A stretch of DNA of 34,421 nucleotides from Alphaproteobacteria bacterium (GTDB lineage: Bacteria > Pseudomonadota > Alphaproteobacteria > SMXQ01), in assembly GCA_009380075.1 (NCBI GenBank), contig WHSO01000034.1, positions 1 to 34,421 on the forward strand, read 5' to 3'. The translations under genes were made by a program, and so were the position numbers. Shown here one piece after another: positions 15,947-24,499 of the stretch. Position 1 is the stretch's first letter. Each line of letters starts with the position of its first letter. The notes beneath the pieces are model-generated. The model saw only the letters and a list, made by a program, of their open reading frames with translations. It did no database searches and was not told where the DNA came from.

Positions 15947-16996
15947 TCAGCCTTGCGTCTTGCGTGGGTCGAAGGCGTCGCGCACCGCCTCGCCGACGAA
16001 GATCAGCAGGCTCAGCAGCGCCGCCAGCACGCAGAACGACGAAATACCGATCCACGGCGCCTGCAGGTTGGCCTTGCCCTGGGCCAGCACTTCGCCCAGC
16101 GAGGCCGAGCCCGGCGGCAGGCCGAGGCCGAGGAAGTCGAGCGACGTCAGCGCCGTGATCGAGGAATTGAGCACGAACGGCAGCAGCGTCAGCGCCGCCA
16201 CCATGGCGTTGGGCAGGACGTGGCGGAACATGATGACGATATTGCCGACGCCCAACGCCCGCGCGGCGCGGACGTAGTCCTGCTGGCGGCCGCGCAGGAA
16301 CTCGGCCCGCACCACCGACACCAATGACATCCAGTGGAACAGGATGAGGATGCTGAGCAGCCACCAGAAATTCGGCTCCACGAACGACGCCAGGATGATG
16401 AGGACGTAAAGCCGCGGAATCCCGGACCAGATCTCCATGAAGCGCTGGAAGCCGAGATCGACCCAACCGCCGAAATAGCCCTGCACCGCGCCCGCGGTGA
16501 CGCCGATGATGGTGGACGCCAGCGTCAGCAGCAGCCCGAACAGGACCGAAATGCGGAATCCGTAGATCAGTCGCGCCAGCAGGTCGCGTGCCTGGTCGTC
16601 GGTGCCGAGCCAGTTGACCTCGCTCGGCGGCGCCGGTGCCGGCACCTCGAGCAGGTAATTGATCGAGGTGTGGTGCCAGGGGACCGGCGGGAAGACCATC
16701 CAGCCCTTCGCTTCGATGAGGCCCTTCAGGAACGGGTCGTTGTAATCGGCCTCGGTCGGGAATTCGCCGCCGAACGTCGTCTCCGGATACATCGTCAGCA
16801 CCGGCATGTAATAGGCGCCGTCGAACTTGACCAGGATCGGCTTGTCGTTGGCGATAAACTCGGCGACGAGGCTGGTCAGGAACAGAGCCAGGAACAGCCA
16901 GAGGGAGATGAATCCCCGCCGGTTGCCGCGGAAATTGTCGAGCCGCCGCCTCGTCAGCGGCGAGATGGCGATGCCGAGGAAGCGGTTCCCGCTCAT
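15947..16996 (-). CDS. yejE: Peptide ABC transporter permease YejE
   Basis: A 349-residue inner-membrane protein. The N-terminal cytosolic stretch includes SPLTRRRLDNFRGNRRGFIS, the YejE/DppC-type opening, followed by the first membrane span (LWLFLALFLTSLVAEFIA). A long periplasmic loop contains FGGEFPTEADYNDPF. The binding-protein-dependent permease domain follows, with the EAA-like loop VRAARALGVGNIVIMFRHVLPNA that docks to YejF. The start at ATG 16996 is chosen because the family N-terminus begins there and the yejB stop lies 10 bases before it; a longer open frame would run into yejB. Confidence 0.95.
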   Translation of the reverse strand: MSGNRFLGIAISPLTRRRLDNFRGNRRGFISLWLFLALFLTSLVAEFIANDKPILVKFDGAYYMPVLTMYPETTFGGEFPTEADYNDPFLKGLIEAKGWMVFPPVPWHHTSINYLLEVPAPAPPSEVNWLGTDDQARDLLARLIYGFRISVLFGLLLTLASTIIGVTAGAVQGYFGGWVDLGFQRFMEIWSGIPRLYVLIILASFVEPNFWWLLSILILFHWMSLVSVVRAEFLRGRQQDYVRAARALGVGNIVIMFRHVLPNAMVAALTLLPFVLNSSITALTSLDFLGLGLPPGSASLGEVLAQGKANLQAPWIGISSFCVLAALLSLLIFVGEAVRDAFDPRKTQG

Positions 16997-17006
16997 CGGC
17001 CCGGCC

Positions 17007-18113
17007 TCACGGCGCGCGCTCGAAGGTGATGCGCGGATCGACCAGCACATAGGCGACGTCGCGGATCAGGTTGATGAGAAGCCCGAGGAGACTGAACACG
17101 AACAGCGTCGCGAAGACGACGGGGTAGTCGCGGTTGATGACGGATTCGTAGGAGAGGAGACCGATGCCGTCGAGGGAGAAGATGATCTCCACCAGCAGCG
17201 CGCCGGTGAACAGGATATCGATCAGGAGCTCCGGCACGCTGGCGATGGGGATCAGCATGGCGTTGCGGAAGACATGGCCGTACAGCACGCGCTTTTCCGA
17301 CAGGCCCTTGGCGCGGGCGGTGATGACGTATTGCTTGCCGATTTCCTCGATGAACATGTTCTTGGTCAGCATGGTCAGGGTGGCGAAGCCGCCGATGACG
17401 ATGGCGGTCAGCGGCAGGGTCAGATGCCAGAAGTAATCCGCGATGCGCGCCGGCCAGGACAGCTCCTCCCAATTGTTCGAAACCAGGCCGCGCAGCGGGA
17501 ACCAGTCGAGATAGCTGCCGCCCGCAAAAATCACGATCAGCAGCACCGCGAACATGAATCCGGGGATGGAATAGCCGAAGATGATGGCGCTCGAGGTCCA
17601 GAAATCGAAGCGCGTGCCGTCGCGCACCGCCTTGGCGACGCCGAGCGGGATGGAGATGAGGTAGATGATCAGGGTCGACCACAGGCCGAGCGAGATCGAC
17701 ACCGGCAGCTTCTCGATCACCAGGTCGACGACGCGCGTGTCGCGGAAGAAGCTGGTGCCGAAATCGAACTGGACGTAATTGACCACCATCTGGAAGAAGC
17801 GCTCGTGGGCGGGCTTGTCGAAGCCATAGAGCCGGTTCAGCTCCTCGACCAGTTGGGGGTCGAGGCCGCGCCGGCCGCGGTAGGCGCCCTCGCCCTGCCG
17901 GCTGCCGGTCTGGCCCGCGGCCTGGGCGGCGCCGACCTCGCGCTGCACGCCGCTTATCCGCGCGGTGGCATCGGTTTCCGCGCCGGTCAACTGGGCGACG
18001 AGCTGGTCCACCGGCCCGCCCGGCGCGAACTGCACGATGACGAAGTTGAGCACCATGATGCCGAACAGCGTCGGCACGATCAGGCCGAGGCGGCGGACGA
18101 TATAGGCGATCAT
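17007..18113 (-). CDS. yejB: Peptide ABC transporter permease YejB
   Basis: A 368-residue inner-membrane permease beginning MIAYIVRRLGLIVPTLFGIM, the DppB/OppB-type first span, then FVIVQFAPGGPVDQL. A periplasmic insertion rich in Gly, Gln and Ala (about residues 40-80) precedes LDPQLVEELNRLYGFDKPAH, as usual for YejB. The EAA loop reads YVITARAKGLSEKRVLYGHV, and the C-terminus ends with INLIRDVAYVLVDPRITFE. It pairs with YejE to form the channel. The start overlaps the yejA stop by 4 bases (ATGA), so the receptor and permease are translationally coupled. Confidence 0.96.
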   Translation of the reverse strand: MIAYIVRRLGLIVPTLFGIMVLNFVIVQFAPGGPVDQLVAQLTGAETDATARISGVQREVGAAQAAGQTGSRQGEGAYRGRRGLDPQLVEELNRLYGFDKPAHERFFQMVVNYVQFDFGTSFFRDTRVVDLVIEKLPVSISLGLWSTLIIYLISIPLGVAKAVRDGTRFDFWTSSAIIFGYSIPGFMFAVLLIVIFAGGSYLDWFPLRGLVSNNWEELSWPARIADYFWHLTLPLTAIVIGGFATLTMLTKNMFIEEIGKQYVITARAKGLSEKRVLYGHVFRNAMLIPIASVPELLIDILFTGALLVEIIFSLDGIGLLSYESVINRDYPVVFATLFVFSLLGLLINLIRDVAYVLVDPRITFERAP

Positions 18114-20173
18114 GCCGCCCCTCCGCGCCGGCGGCGGCGGAGCAACAGTACGACCGCCAGAACCGCCCCAACGCCGGCAACGATCCAGCCCCAGGGCAGG
18201 CCGTGATCCCCGCGCGGCGCCGTGGCGCCCTTCGCCGTATCGTTTCCGGCGTCCTTGGTGCCGGCGGCGCCCGGCTCCGTCGCGGCGGCGGCAATGACTT
18301 CCTTCTGGCGCGCATTGAGCCGCGCCTCGCGCGCCGGATCGACCCACCAGGCGTCGATCTGGAAGCCCATGAGCGGCGTCACCCCCGGGCGCCCGAACTT
18401 GTCCCAGAAGGCGAGGCGGTCGCCCTTGATATGCCAGTGCGGGATGACGTAATGGCCCCACAGCAGCACCCGGTCGAGCGCCCTTGTATAGGCGACCAGG
18501 CTGCGCCGGTCCTTGGCCGCGACCACGCCGTCGATCAACTTGTCCACCACCGGATCGCGAATGCCCGCCAGGTTGTACGAGCCCTCGATCCTGGCGCTGT
18601 CGCTTTGCCAGTAGTCGCGCTGCTCGTTGCCCGGCGACAGCGACTGGCCCCAGACATGGACGATCATGTCGAAATCGAAGGTCTTGCGCCGGTTGATGTA
18701 TTGCGACGCATCGACGGTGCGCACCGTCGCGTTGATGCCGAGGCGCTTCAGGTTGCCGAGGAAGGGCAGCACGATGCGCTCGAAGCTCGGGTTGGCGAGC
18801 AGGACTTCGAACCGCATCGGGCGGCCGGTGGCGCTGTTGACCAGCCGGCCGTCCTGCACCACCCAGCCCGCCTCCCTGAGGATGTCGAGGGCCTTGAGCA
18901 GGTTGCGGCGCAGGCTCAGGTGGGTGCCGTCGGTGGCGGGCGCCTTGTAGGCACTGGTGAAGACCTCGTCGGGCAGCCGGTCGCGGTAGGGCTCGAGGAT
19001 CGCCAACTCGTCCGGGCTCGGCAGTCCTTCCGCCGCGAGGTCCGAATTGGAGAAGTAGCTCTCCGTGCGCGCGTAGGCGCCGAAGAACAGCACCTCGTTC
19101 GTCCAGGCGAAATCGAAGGCATAGGCCAGCGCCGCGCGCACCCGGCGGTCGGAGAAGATGTCCTTGCGGGTGTTGAACACATAGGCCTGCATGCCGGTCG
19201 GCTGGTGGTGCTCGAGGAACAGCTTGCGCAGGAATCCCTCGCGCACCGCGGGCACGTCGTAGCTCGCCGCCCAGAACTTGGAAACGTGCTCCTCGCGGAA
19301 ATCGTAGTTGCCGGCCTTGAGCGCCTCCAGTGCCACCGTCGAGTCGCGGTAGTAGTCGATGCGGATGCGGTCGAAGTTGTAGCGGCCGCGGTTGACGGCA
19401 AGGTCGCGCCCCCAGTAGTCGTTCACGCGCTCGAGGGTGACGGCGCGGCCGGGATCGACGCCGGCGACGCGGTAGGGCCCGCTGCCGAGCGGCGGCGTCA
19501 TGGTGGTTTTCTCGAAATCCTTGTCGGCCCAGTAGTGCCTGGGCAGCACCGGCAACTGCCCGACGATCAGCGGCAGCTCGCGGTTGACGCCGCCCTTGAA
19601 GGTGAAGCGCACGCGCCGCGGCCCCTCGGCAATGGCCTTGTCCACCGCGCCCCAGTAGAGCCGGAAGCGCGGGTGCCCCTTGGTGCGTAGCGTGTCGAAG
19701 GTCCACACCACGTCGTCCGCCGTCACCGGCGTGCCGTCATGGAAGCGCGCCTCGGGCCGCAGGTTGAACACCACCCAGGAGCGGTCCTCGGGCACCTCGA
19801 TGGACTCCGCCAGCAGCCCGTATTCCGTGAACGGCTCGTCCGCCGAGGAGACCATCAGCGTCTCGAACACAAAGTCCGAGCCCGACGCCGGCACGCCCCT
19901 GAGCGTATAGGGGTTGAGGGTGTCGAAGGTGCGTATACCCGCCATGCGCAGGGTGCCGCCCTTGGGCGCCTCCGGGTTGACGTAATCGAAATGGCTGAAG
20001 CCGGGACGGTATTTCAGGTCCCCGTGCATGGCGATGCCGTGGGCCGGCGCAACGGAAGGTGCCGGCGTGTTCTGGGCCAAGGCGCGCGTTGGAAGCGACA
20101 GGAATGGGGACGCGAGCGCCGCGGTCAGGGCCCCGGCGATCACGCAACTCCTCAAGGCCCCCATACGCGACAT
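18110..20173 (-). CDS. yejA: Peptide-binding protein YejA with C-terminal membrane anchor
   Basis: A 687-residue extracellular family 5 binding protein. The signal peptide ends near residue 33 (TRALA|QN). The body has HGIAMHGDLKYRPGFSHFDY, NPEAPKGGTLRMAG, FDTLNPYTLRGVPA and the RFHDGTPVTADDVVW motif, all typical of YejA peptide receptors. Usual members end soon after the AWWVDPAREARLNARQ region near residue 620. Here a Gly/Ala/Thr/Asp linker follows, then a hydrophobic helix at 659-678 (LPWGWIVAGVGAVLAVVLLL) and RRRRRGGAA. This predicts a periplasmic receptor tethered to the inner membrane by its C-terminus, which is unusual for a Gram-negative binding protein. The start lies 9 bases after the hisN stop. 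Confidence 0.95.
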   Translation of the reverse strand: MSRMGALRSCVIAGALTAALASPFLSLPTRALAQNTPAPSVAPAHGIAMHGDLKYRPGFSHFDYVNPEAPKGGTLRMAGIRTFDTLNPYTLRGVPASGSDFVFETLMVSSADEPFTEYGLLAESIEVPEDRSWVVFNLRPEARFHDGTPVTADDVVWTFDTLRTKGHPRFRLYWGAVDKAIAEGPRRVRFTFKGGVNRELPLIVGQLPVLPRHYWADKDFEKTTMTPPLGSGPYRVAGVDPGRAVTLERVNDYWGRDLAVNRGRYNFDRIRIDYYRDSTVALEALKAGNYDFREEHVSKFWAASYDVPAVREGFLRKLFLEHHQPTGMQAYVFNTRKDIFSDRRVRAALAYAFDFAWTNEVLFFGAYARTESYFSNSDLAAEGLPSPDELAILEPYRDRLPDEVFTSAYKAPATDGTHLSLRRNLLKALDILREAGWVVQDGRLVNSATGRPMRFEVLLANPSFERIVLPFLGNLKRLGINATVRTVDASQYINRRKTFDFDMIVHVWGQSLSPGNEQRDYWQSDSARIEGSYNLAGIRDPVVDKLIDGVVAAKDRRSLVAYTRALDRVLLWGHYVIPHWHIKGDRLAFWDKFGRPGVTPLMGFQIDAWWVDPAREARLNARQKEVIAAAATEPGAAGTKDAGNDTAKGATAPRGDHGLPWGWIVAGVGAVLAVVLLLRRRRRGGAA

Positions 20174-20182
20174 ATTTCCCCG

Positions 20183-20980
20183 TCAGCCAGATTGCAGGAT
20201 CGCCAGCACATCCCGATGCAGCCCCGCGTCGCCCGTGGCGAGCACCCGGCCGTCGGAGGCCAGCGTCAACGGCCGTCCGTCCCAGTCGGTGATGACGCCG
20301 CCCGCGCCCTCGATCACCGGCACCAGGGCGGCATAATCGTAAGGCTTGAGGCCGGACTCGACAACGATGTCGGCGTGGCCCGAGGCGAGCAGCCCGTAGG
20401 AGTAGCAATCCCCGCCGAACAGCGCATGGCGCACCCGCCGGCGCAGCCGGTGAAAGCGGTCCTCGTCGCCGCCCGGAAACAGGTAGGGGCTGGTGGTATA
20501 GAGCATCGCGTCGGCGACGCTCCCGCACGGGCGCACGCGCGCCGGCGCGCCGTTGAAGGTGGTGGCCCGGCCTTCCGCGCCGATCCAGCGCTCGCGCTGG
20601 ATCGGCTGGTTGATCAGCCCGATCAGCGGGCGCCCGCCGCGGGCGAGCGCGACCAGGGTGCCGAAGGTCGCCTTGCCGGTGATGAAGGACTTGGTGCCGT
20701 CGATGGGATCGATGACCCAGGTGAATTCCGCCCCGGGGTTCCGCGGCGGCATTTCCTCGCCGAGGATGCCGTGGTCGGGCACGGCATCGGCGATCAGCGC
20801 CCGCATGGCGGCCTCGGCGTCGCGGTCGGCGACGGTCACCGGCGTCGCGTCGGGTTTGGTGTCGACGGCCAGGGACGTACGGAAATGCCGCGAAAGAATC
20901 TCCCCGGCAGCGTCGGCGCAGGCCTCGGCCAGCGCGATGAAGCGGTTTGTCGTGGCGGGATCGAGCGCAGGGACGGGCAT
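20183..20980 (-). CDS. hisN: Inositol monophosphatase family, probable histidinol-phosphatase
   Basis: A 265-residue cytosolic phosphatase. The magnesium-site motifs are in order: DHGILGEEMPP (Glu pair, about residue 75), WVIDPIDGTKSFITG (about 88-102) and KPYDYAALVPVIEGAGG (about 218-234). The last motif with YDYAAL is characteristic of the HisN-type histidinol-phosphatases of alphaproteobacteria and actinobacteria rather than inositol phosphatases proper, so it probably dephosphorylates L-histidinol phosphate in histidine biosynthesis. The ATG at 20980 has only a weak ribosome site. Inositol or other sugar phosphatase activity remains possible. Its proximity to yejA suggests a shared transcript, not a shared pathway. 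Confidence 0.85.
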   Translation of the reverse strand: MPVPALDPATTNRFIALAEACADAAGEILSRHFRTSLAVDTKPDATPVTVADRDAEAAMRALIADAVPDHGILGEEMPPRNPGAEFTWVIDPIDGTKSFITGKATFGTLVALARGGRPLIGLINQPIQRERWIGAEGRATTFNGAPARVRPCGSVADAMLYTTSPYLFPGGDEDRFHRLRRRVRHALFGGDCYSYGLLASGHADIVVESGLKPYDYAALVPVIEGAGGVITDWDGRPLTLASDGRVLATGDAGLHRDVLAILQSG

Positions 20981-21024
20981 GGTCAGGACACCTTCATGCC
21001 GTCGCGGCGCCGGTGCCCATCGGC

Positions 21025-21573
21025 CTACGGCAGCGGGACCGGATTGTCGGCAAGGCTCCGCAGATAGGCGATCAGCGCGGCACGCTCCTTGTCGTTCTTG
21101 ACCCCGGCGAAGGCCATCTTGGTGCCCGGCGCGAAGCCCTTGGGATCGTGGAGGAACTTGTTCAGCTTTTCGAAATCCCAGTTGCCCGCGAGACCCTTGA
21201 GCGCGGACGAATAGGCGAACGAGCCCTCGGCGATGTCGCCGCCGAGGACCCCCCACAGGGCCGGGCCGACCTTGTTGGGGCCGCCCTTGTCGAAGGAATG
21301 GCAGATCGCGCACTTGCGCGCGGCCTTCTGGCCGTCCTCGGTACTGGCCTTGGCCAGGAGCGGTGCGATGGCGGGAACCTCTGGCGCGGCCTTCTTCGCT
21401 TCCTTGGCCTCGCCGCCCGCGGGCTGGGTCTGCGCGACCCCCTCGATGGGGTAGGCGTGCTTGGCGGGGGCCTTTGCGTGGGGCATCGCGTCTCCGGCGA
21501 TATCGATGACCTTGATGACAAGAAGCGCCAAGAGGATGGACCCGGCGATCTTGTTCCACTCGAATGTGGACAT
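21025..21573 (-). CDS. Membrane-anchored class I cytochrome c
   Basis: A 182-residue protein with an uncleaved N-terminal anchor (about residues 10-27, AGSILLALLVIKVIDIAG), an Ala/Pro/Lys-rich linker to about residue 70, and a cytochrome c domain. Haem is attached at CAICH (residues 88-92) and the distal ligand is probably Met153 in GTKMAFAG. The conserved GPALWGVLGG and YSSALKGL stretches match the cytochrome c2/CycM type of alphaproteobacteria. It would shuttle electrons between the bc1 complex and a terminal oxidase at the periplasmic face of the membrane. It is divergent from kdsB, an arrangement I recall from other alphaproteobacteria. Confidence 0.93.
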   Translation of the reverse strand: MSTFEWNKIAGSILLALLVIKVIDIAGDAMPHAKAPAKHAYPIEGVAQTQPAGGEAKEAKKAAPEVPAIAPLLAKASTEDGQKAARKCAICHSFDKGGPNKVGPALWGVLGGDIAEGSFAYSSALKGLAGNWDFEKLNKFLHDPKGFAPGTKMAFAGVKNDKERAALIAYLRSLADNPVPLP

Positions 21574-21870
21574 GGGTTACTCCGGACTGGCTGGTCCGCG
21601 CAGCCCCGATTCGGAGCGGCGGACGGAACGAAAAGGAAGCGACCGCGGTCGGGTCGCGGCCGGAATGTAACGTCTCGAACCGGTGGTGTCCAACGGCGAT
21701 TGCCCGCGGTCGGCGGGCCGTTCGTCCCGATGCGGTACGGTGCGGCGCGGTCCGTGCGGCGCGGGTTTGCGGTTTCGGCTGGCGGGGGGCGCGGGATCGG
21801 ACTAGTCTCCCAAACGCCCTGAAATTGTGGAGTTTTTCGGCCTCCCGCCGCTCCGACCCGCCGCCCTGCA

Positions 21871-22662
21871 ATGATGACGCCCCCGCCGCCCGCCGCCCGC
21901 ACCGCGCCCCGCAATCCCGTCGTGCTGATCCCGGCGCGCATGGCCTCGACGCGCCTGCCGGGCAAGCCGCTCGCCGACATCGGCGGCGCGCCGATGATCG
22001 TCGCGGTGTGGCGCCGGGCAATGGAGGCCGGCATCGGCCCCGTCGTCGTCGCCGCCGCCGAGCCCGAGATTGCCGACGCGGTGACCAAGGCCGGCGGCCG
22101 CGCGGTGCTGACGCGCGCCGATCATCCCTCGGGCTCCGACCGCATCTGCGAAGCGCTGGCGGTACTCGACCCCGACTCCCACTACGACGCGGTGATCAAC
22201 ATCCAGGGCGACCTGCCGACGCTGGACCCGGCGCTGCCGCGGCGCGCGCTCCGCTTCCTCGACGACCCGGCGGTGGATATCGGCACGCTGGCGGCGCGCA
22301 TCACGGTCGAGCGCGAGCGCACCGACCCCAACGTGGTCAAGGCGGTGGTCGCGGCAGAGGATGGCGCCGACGCCGGCCGCGCGCTCTATTTTTCCCGCGC
22401 CACGGTGCCGGCGGGCGATGGCCCGCTCTACCATCACATCGGACTCTATGCCTGGCGCCGCGACGCGCTGGCGCGCTTCATCGCCCTGCCGCCGAGCCCG
22501 CTGGAAATGCGCGAGCGGCTCGAACAGTTGCGCGCGCTCGAGGCGGGCATGCGCATCGACGTGGCCTTCGTTGACACGGTTCCCCTCGGTGTCGATACTC
22601 CGCGCGACCTTGCCCGTGCCCGCGAGATCCTCGCCGCCGCCACCGCGAAACCCGGCCGATGA
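21871..22662 (+). CDS. kdsB: 3-deoxy-manno-octulosonate cytidylyltransferase
   Basis: A 263-residue enzyme that activates Kdo as CMP-Kdo for lipopolysaccharide core synthesis. The nucleotide-binding start [20 protein letters not shown] (about residues 18-37), the Kdo-site HPSGSDRI, the metal-site [12 protein letters not shown] and the late [13 protein letters not shown] and VDTPRDL motifs are all present. An N-terminal proline/alanine extension (residues 1-14) precedes the domain; ATG 21871 or the ATG 3 bases on could be used. Its presence indicates a Gram-negative outer membrane with Kdo. The stop overlaps the pheA start (ATGA). Confidence 0.96.
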   Translation: MMTPPPPAARTAPRNPVVLIPARMASTRLPGKPLADIGGAPMIVAVWRRAMEAGIGPVVVAAAEPEIADAVTKAGGRAVLTRADHPSGSDRICEALAVLDPDSHYDAVINIQGDLPTLDPALPRRALRFLDDPAVDIGTLAARITVERERTDPNVVKAVVAAEDGADAGRALYFSRATVPAGDGPLYHHIGLYAWRRDALARFIALPPSPLEMRERLEQLRALEAGMRIDVAFVDTVPLGVDTPRDLARAREILAAATAKPGR

Positions 22663-23537
22663 CCGATACCGACACCGCCCGCCCCGGGGCCGCCGATCCG
22701 GCCCGTACCATCGTCTTCCAGGGCGAGGCCGGGGCGTACTCGGACCTCGCCTGCCGCCAGGTGTTCCCGGACATGACGACGCTGCCGTGCCCGACCTTCG
22801 AGGAAGCCTTCGCCCGGGTCGAGGACGGGCGCGCCCGCCTCGCCATGATCCCGATCGAGAACTCGGTGGCCGGCCGCGTCGCCGCCATCCACCAGCTCAT
22901 CCCCCACGCGCAGCTCCACTTCATCGCCGAGCACTTCCAGCCGGTCAACCACCACCTGCTTGCGGTACCGGAGGCGAGGCTCGCCGATATCAGTGTGGTG
23001 CACAGCCACGTCCATGCGCTGAGCCAGTGCCGCACGTTTCTCAACGCGCACGGCATGCGCGCCGTCGTCCATGCCGACACCGCGGGCGCGGCACGCGACA
23101 TCGCGGCCAAGGGCGACCGGCACGAGGCGGCCATCGCGTCGGAGCTGGCGGCGGAGATCTACGGCCTCGCGTCGCTCGCCGCAAATATCGAGGACGCCGC
23201 CCACAACACCACGCGCTTCGTCATCCTCGCCAAGGAGCCGGTGGACCCCGGCCCCGGCAATGGCCCGGTGATGACCGCCTTCCTGTTCCGGGTGCGCAAT
23301 ATCCCGGCGGCGCTCTACAAGGCGCTCGGCGGCTTCGCCACCAACGGCGTCAACATGACCAAGCTCGAGAGCTACATGGTCGACGGCAACTTTTCCTCGA
23401 CCGAATTCTACGCCGAGGTCGAGGGCCACCCGGAGCAACAGCCGCTCCGCCTCGCGTTCGAGGAACTGCGCTTCTACTCGGAGAAGGTCCGCATCCTCGG
23501 TACCTTCCCGCAGCATCCGTTCCGCCGCGGCGGGTGA
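22659..23537 (+). CDS. pheA: Prephenate dehydratase
   Basis: A 292-residue enzyme that converts prephenate to phenylpyruvate in phenylalanine synthesis. The catalytic domain includes [20 protein letters not shown] (about residues 18-37), [19 protein letters not shown], the [12 protein letters not shown] region and the signature [11 protein letters not shown]. The C-terminal ACT domain (about 203-285) begins [19 protein letters not shown] and contains the phenylalanine-binding-type [11 protein letters not shown], so feedback inhibition is likely. There is no chorismate mutase domain, so it is the monofunctional type. It is translationally coupled to kdsB by a 4-base overlap. Confidence 0.96.
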   Translation: MTDTDTARPGAADPARTIVFQGEAGAYSDLACRQVFPDMTTLPCPTFEEAFARVEDGRARLAMIPIENSVAGRVAAIHQLIPHAQLHFIAEHFQPVNHHLLAVPEARLADISVVHSHVHALSQCRTFLNAHGMRAVVHADTAGAARDIAAKGDRHEAAIASELAAEIYGLASLAANIEDAAHNTTRFVILAKEPVDPGPGNGPVMTAFLFRVRNIPAALYKALGGFATNGVNMTKLESYMVDGNFSSTEFYAEVEGHPEQQPLRLAFEELRFYSEKVRILGTFPQHPFRRGG

Positions 23538-23594
23538 GGGACGCGCCGTATCGAGGCGATTGATTCCGCTACTCGATACGCCTATATAAGCCCC

Positions 23595-23770
23595 GTCATT
23601 GGGGAGTAGCCGCCCGCACCTTCAGCGGGGGATGCGTCAACAGACTTGAGCCCGCACCATCGTGGCGCGCGTTCGTGGCGCTTCCGGCCCAGCCTGGCGA
23701 GACCTTTGGCCTGATCGCGCCCACATGGGTTGGGCGGCGCGGCAGGCCATCGGTTGAAGCCCGGCCCCGG
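23595..23770 (+). ncRNA. yybP-ykoY manganese riboswitch
   Basis: The leader of the GDT1-type gene contains the conserved yybP-ykoY elements in order: CATTGGGGAGTAGCC (23597-23611), GCGTCAACAGACTTGAG (23634-23650) and GGCGAGACCTTTGGCC (23696-23711). Downstream, GGCCTG and CAGGCC enclose an inner GCCCA/TGGGC hairpin (about 23708-23749), a likely expression platform just before the weak ribosome site. This class binds Mn2+ and turns on export genes; that function is by family. The exact ends are approximate. Confidence 0.9.
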
Positions 23771-23785
23771 AAAGCGGTTGCTCTC

Positions 23786-24358
23786 ATGGAAGCCTTCCTC
23801 GTCTCCCTCGGCGTCGTCGCCATCGCCGAAATTGGCGACAAGACGCAGTTGCTCGCCATCGTGCTGGCGGCGCGCTACCGCGCGCCCTATGCGATCTGCG
23901 CCGGCATCCTGCTCGCCACCATCGCCAACCACGCGCTCGCTGCCGCCTTCGGCGGGCTGGTGGCGGACTGGCTCGGCCCCGCCTGGCTGCGCTGGCTGCT
24001 GGCGGCGAGTTTCCTCGCCATGGCCGCCTGGGTGCTGGTGCCCGACAAGGCCGACGACCGACCCACCACGGCGGCGCGGGCGAGCGCCTTCCTCGCGACG
24101 CTCGTCTCCTTCTTCCTGGTCGAGATCGGCGACAAGACCCAGGTCGCGACCATCGCGCTCGCCGCGCGCTATCACGACGTGGTGCTGGTGACGCTCGGCA
24201 CCACGCTCGGCATGATGGCGGCGAACGTGCCGGCGGTGTGGCTCGGCGAGGTGGCGGCGACGAAGCTGCCGATGCGCCTGATGCGCGTGATCGCGGCGGC
24301 GATCTTTGCCGCCCTCGGCCTCGGCGCGCTGTTCAATATCGGCAACGTGTTCGGATAG
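23786..24358 (+). CDS. GDT1/UPF0016 family manganese exporter
   Basis: A 190-residue membrane protein with six hydrophobic segments arranged as two homologous halves. Each half carries the family motif: AEIGDKTQLL (residues 15-21 core) and VEIGDKTQVA (113-119 core). These acidic motifs bind the transported cation. Bacterial members such as MntX export manganese from the cytoplasm. The Mn2+ riboswitch in its leader supports this substrate directly. ATG 23786 is preferred because the first membrane span starts there; a longer open frame upstream runs through the riboswitch. Confidence 0.93.
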   Translation: MEAFLVSLGVVAIAEIGDKTQLLAIVLAARYRAPYAICAGILLATIANHALAAAFGGLVADWLGPAWLRWLLAASFLAMAAWVLVPDKADDRPTTAARASAFLATLVSFFLVEIGDKTQVATIALAARYHDVVLVTLGTTLGMMAANVPAVWLGEVAATKLPMRLMRVIAAAIFAALGLGALFNIGNVFG

Positions 24359-24381
24359 AGCGTGTTGCTCTCAAGTGAATT

Positions 24382-24480
24382 CGTCATGCCCCGACTTGTT
24401 CGGGGCATCCACCCGCCTTCGCGAAGCCCGCTTCGGCGGGCGAAGGAAGGTGGATCGCCCGGACAAGCCGGGCGATGACG
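24382..24480. repeat. Palindromic intergenic repeat, copy C (99 bp)
   Basis: It begins CGTCATGCCCCGACTTG and ends ACAAGCCGGGCGATGACG, with a central hairpin CCCGCTTCGGCGGG and an outer arm in which ATCCACC pairs with GGTGGAT. It lies between the convergent GDT1-type gene and nudC, 24 bases after the first stop and 20 before the second. Confidence 0.88.
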
Positions 24481-24499
24481 AAGTAAGTGGAGCCGCGGC

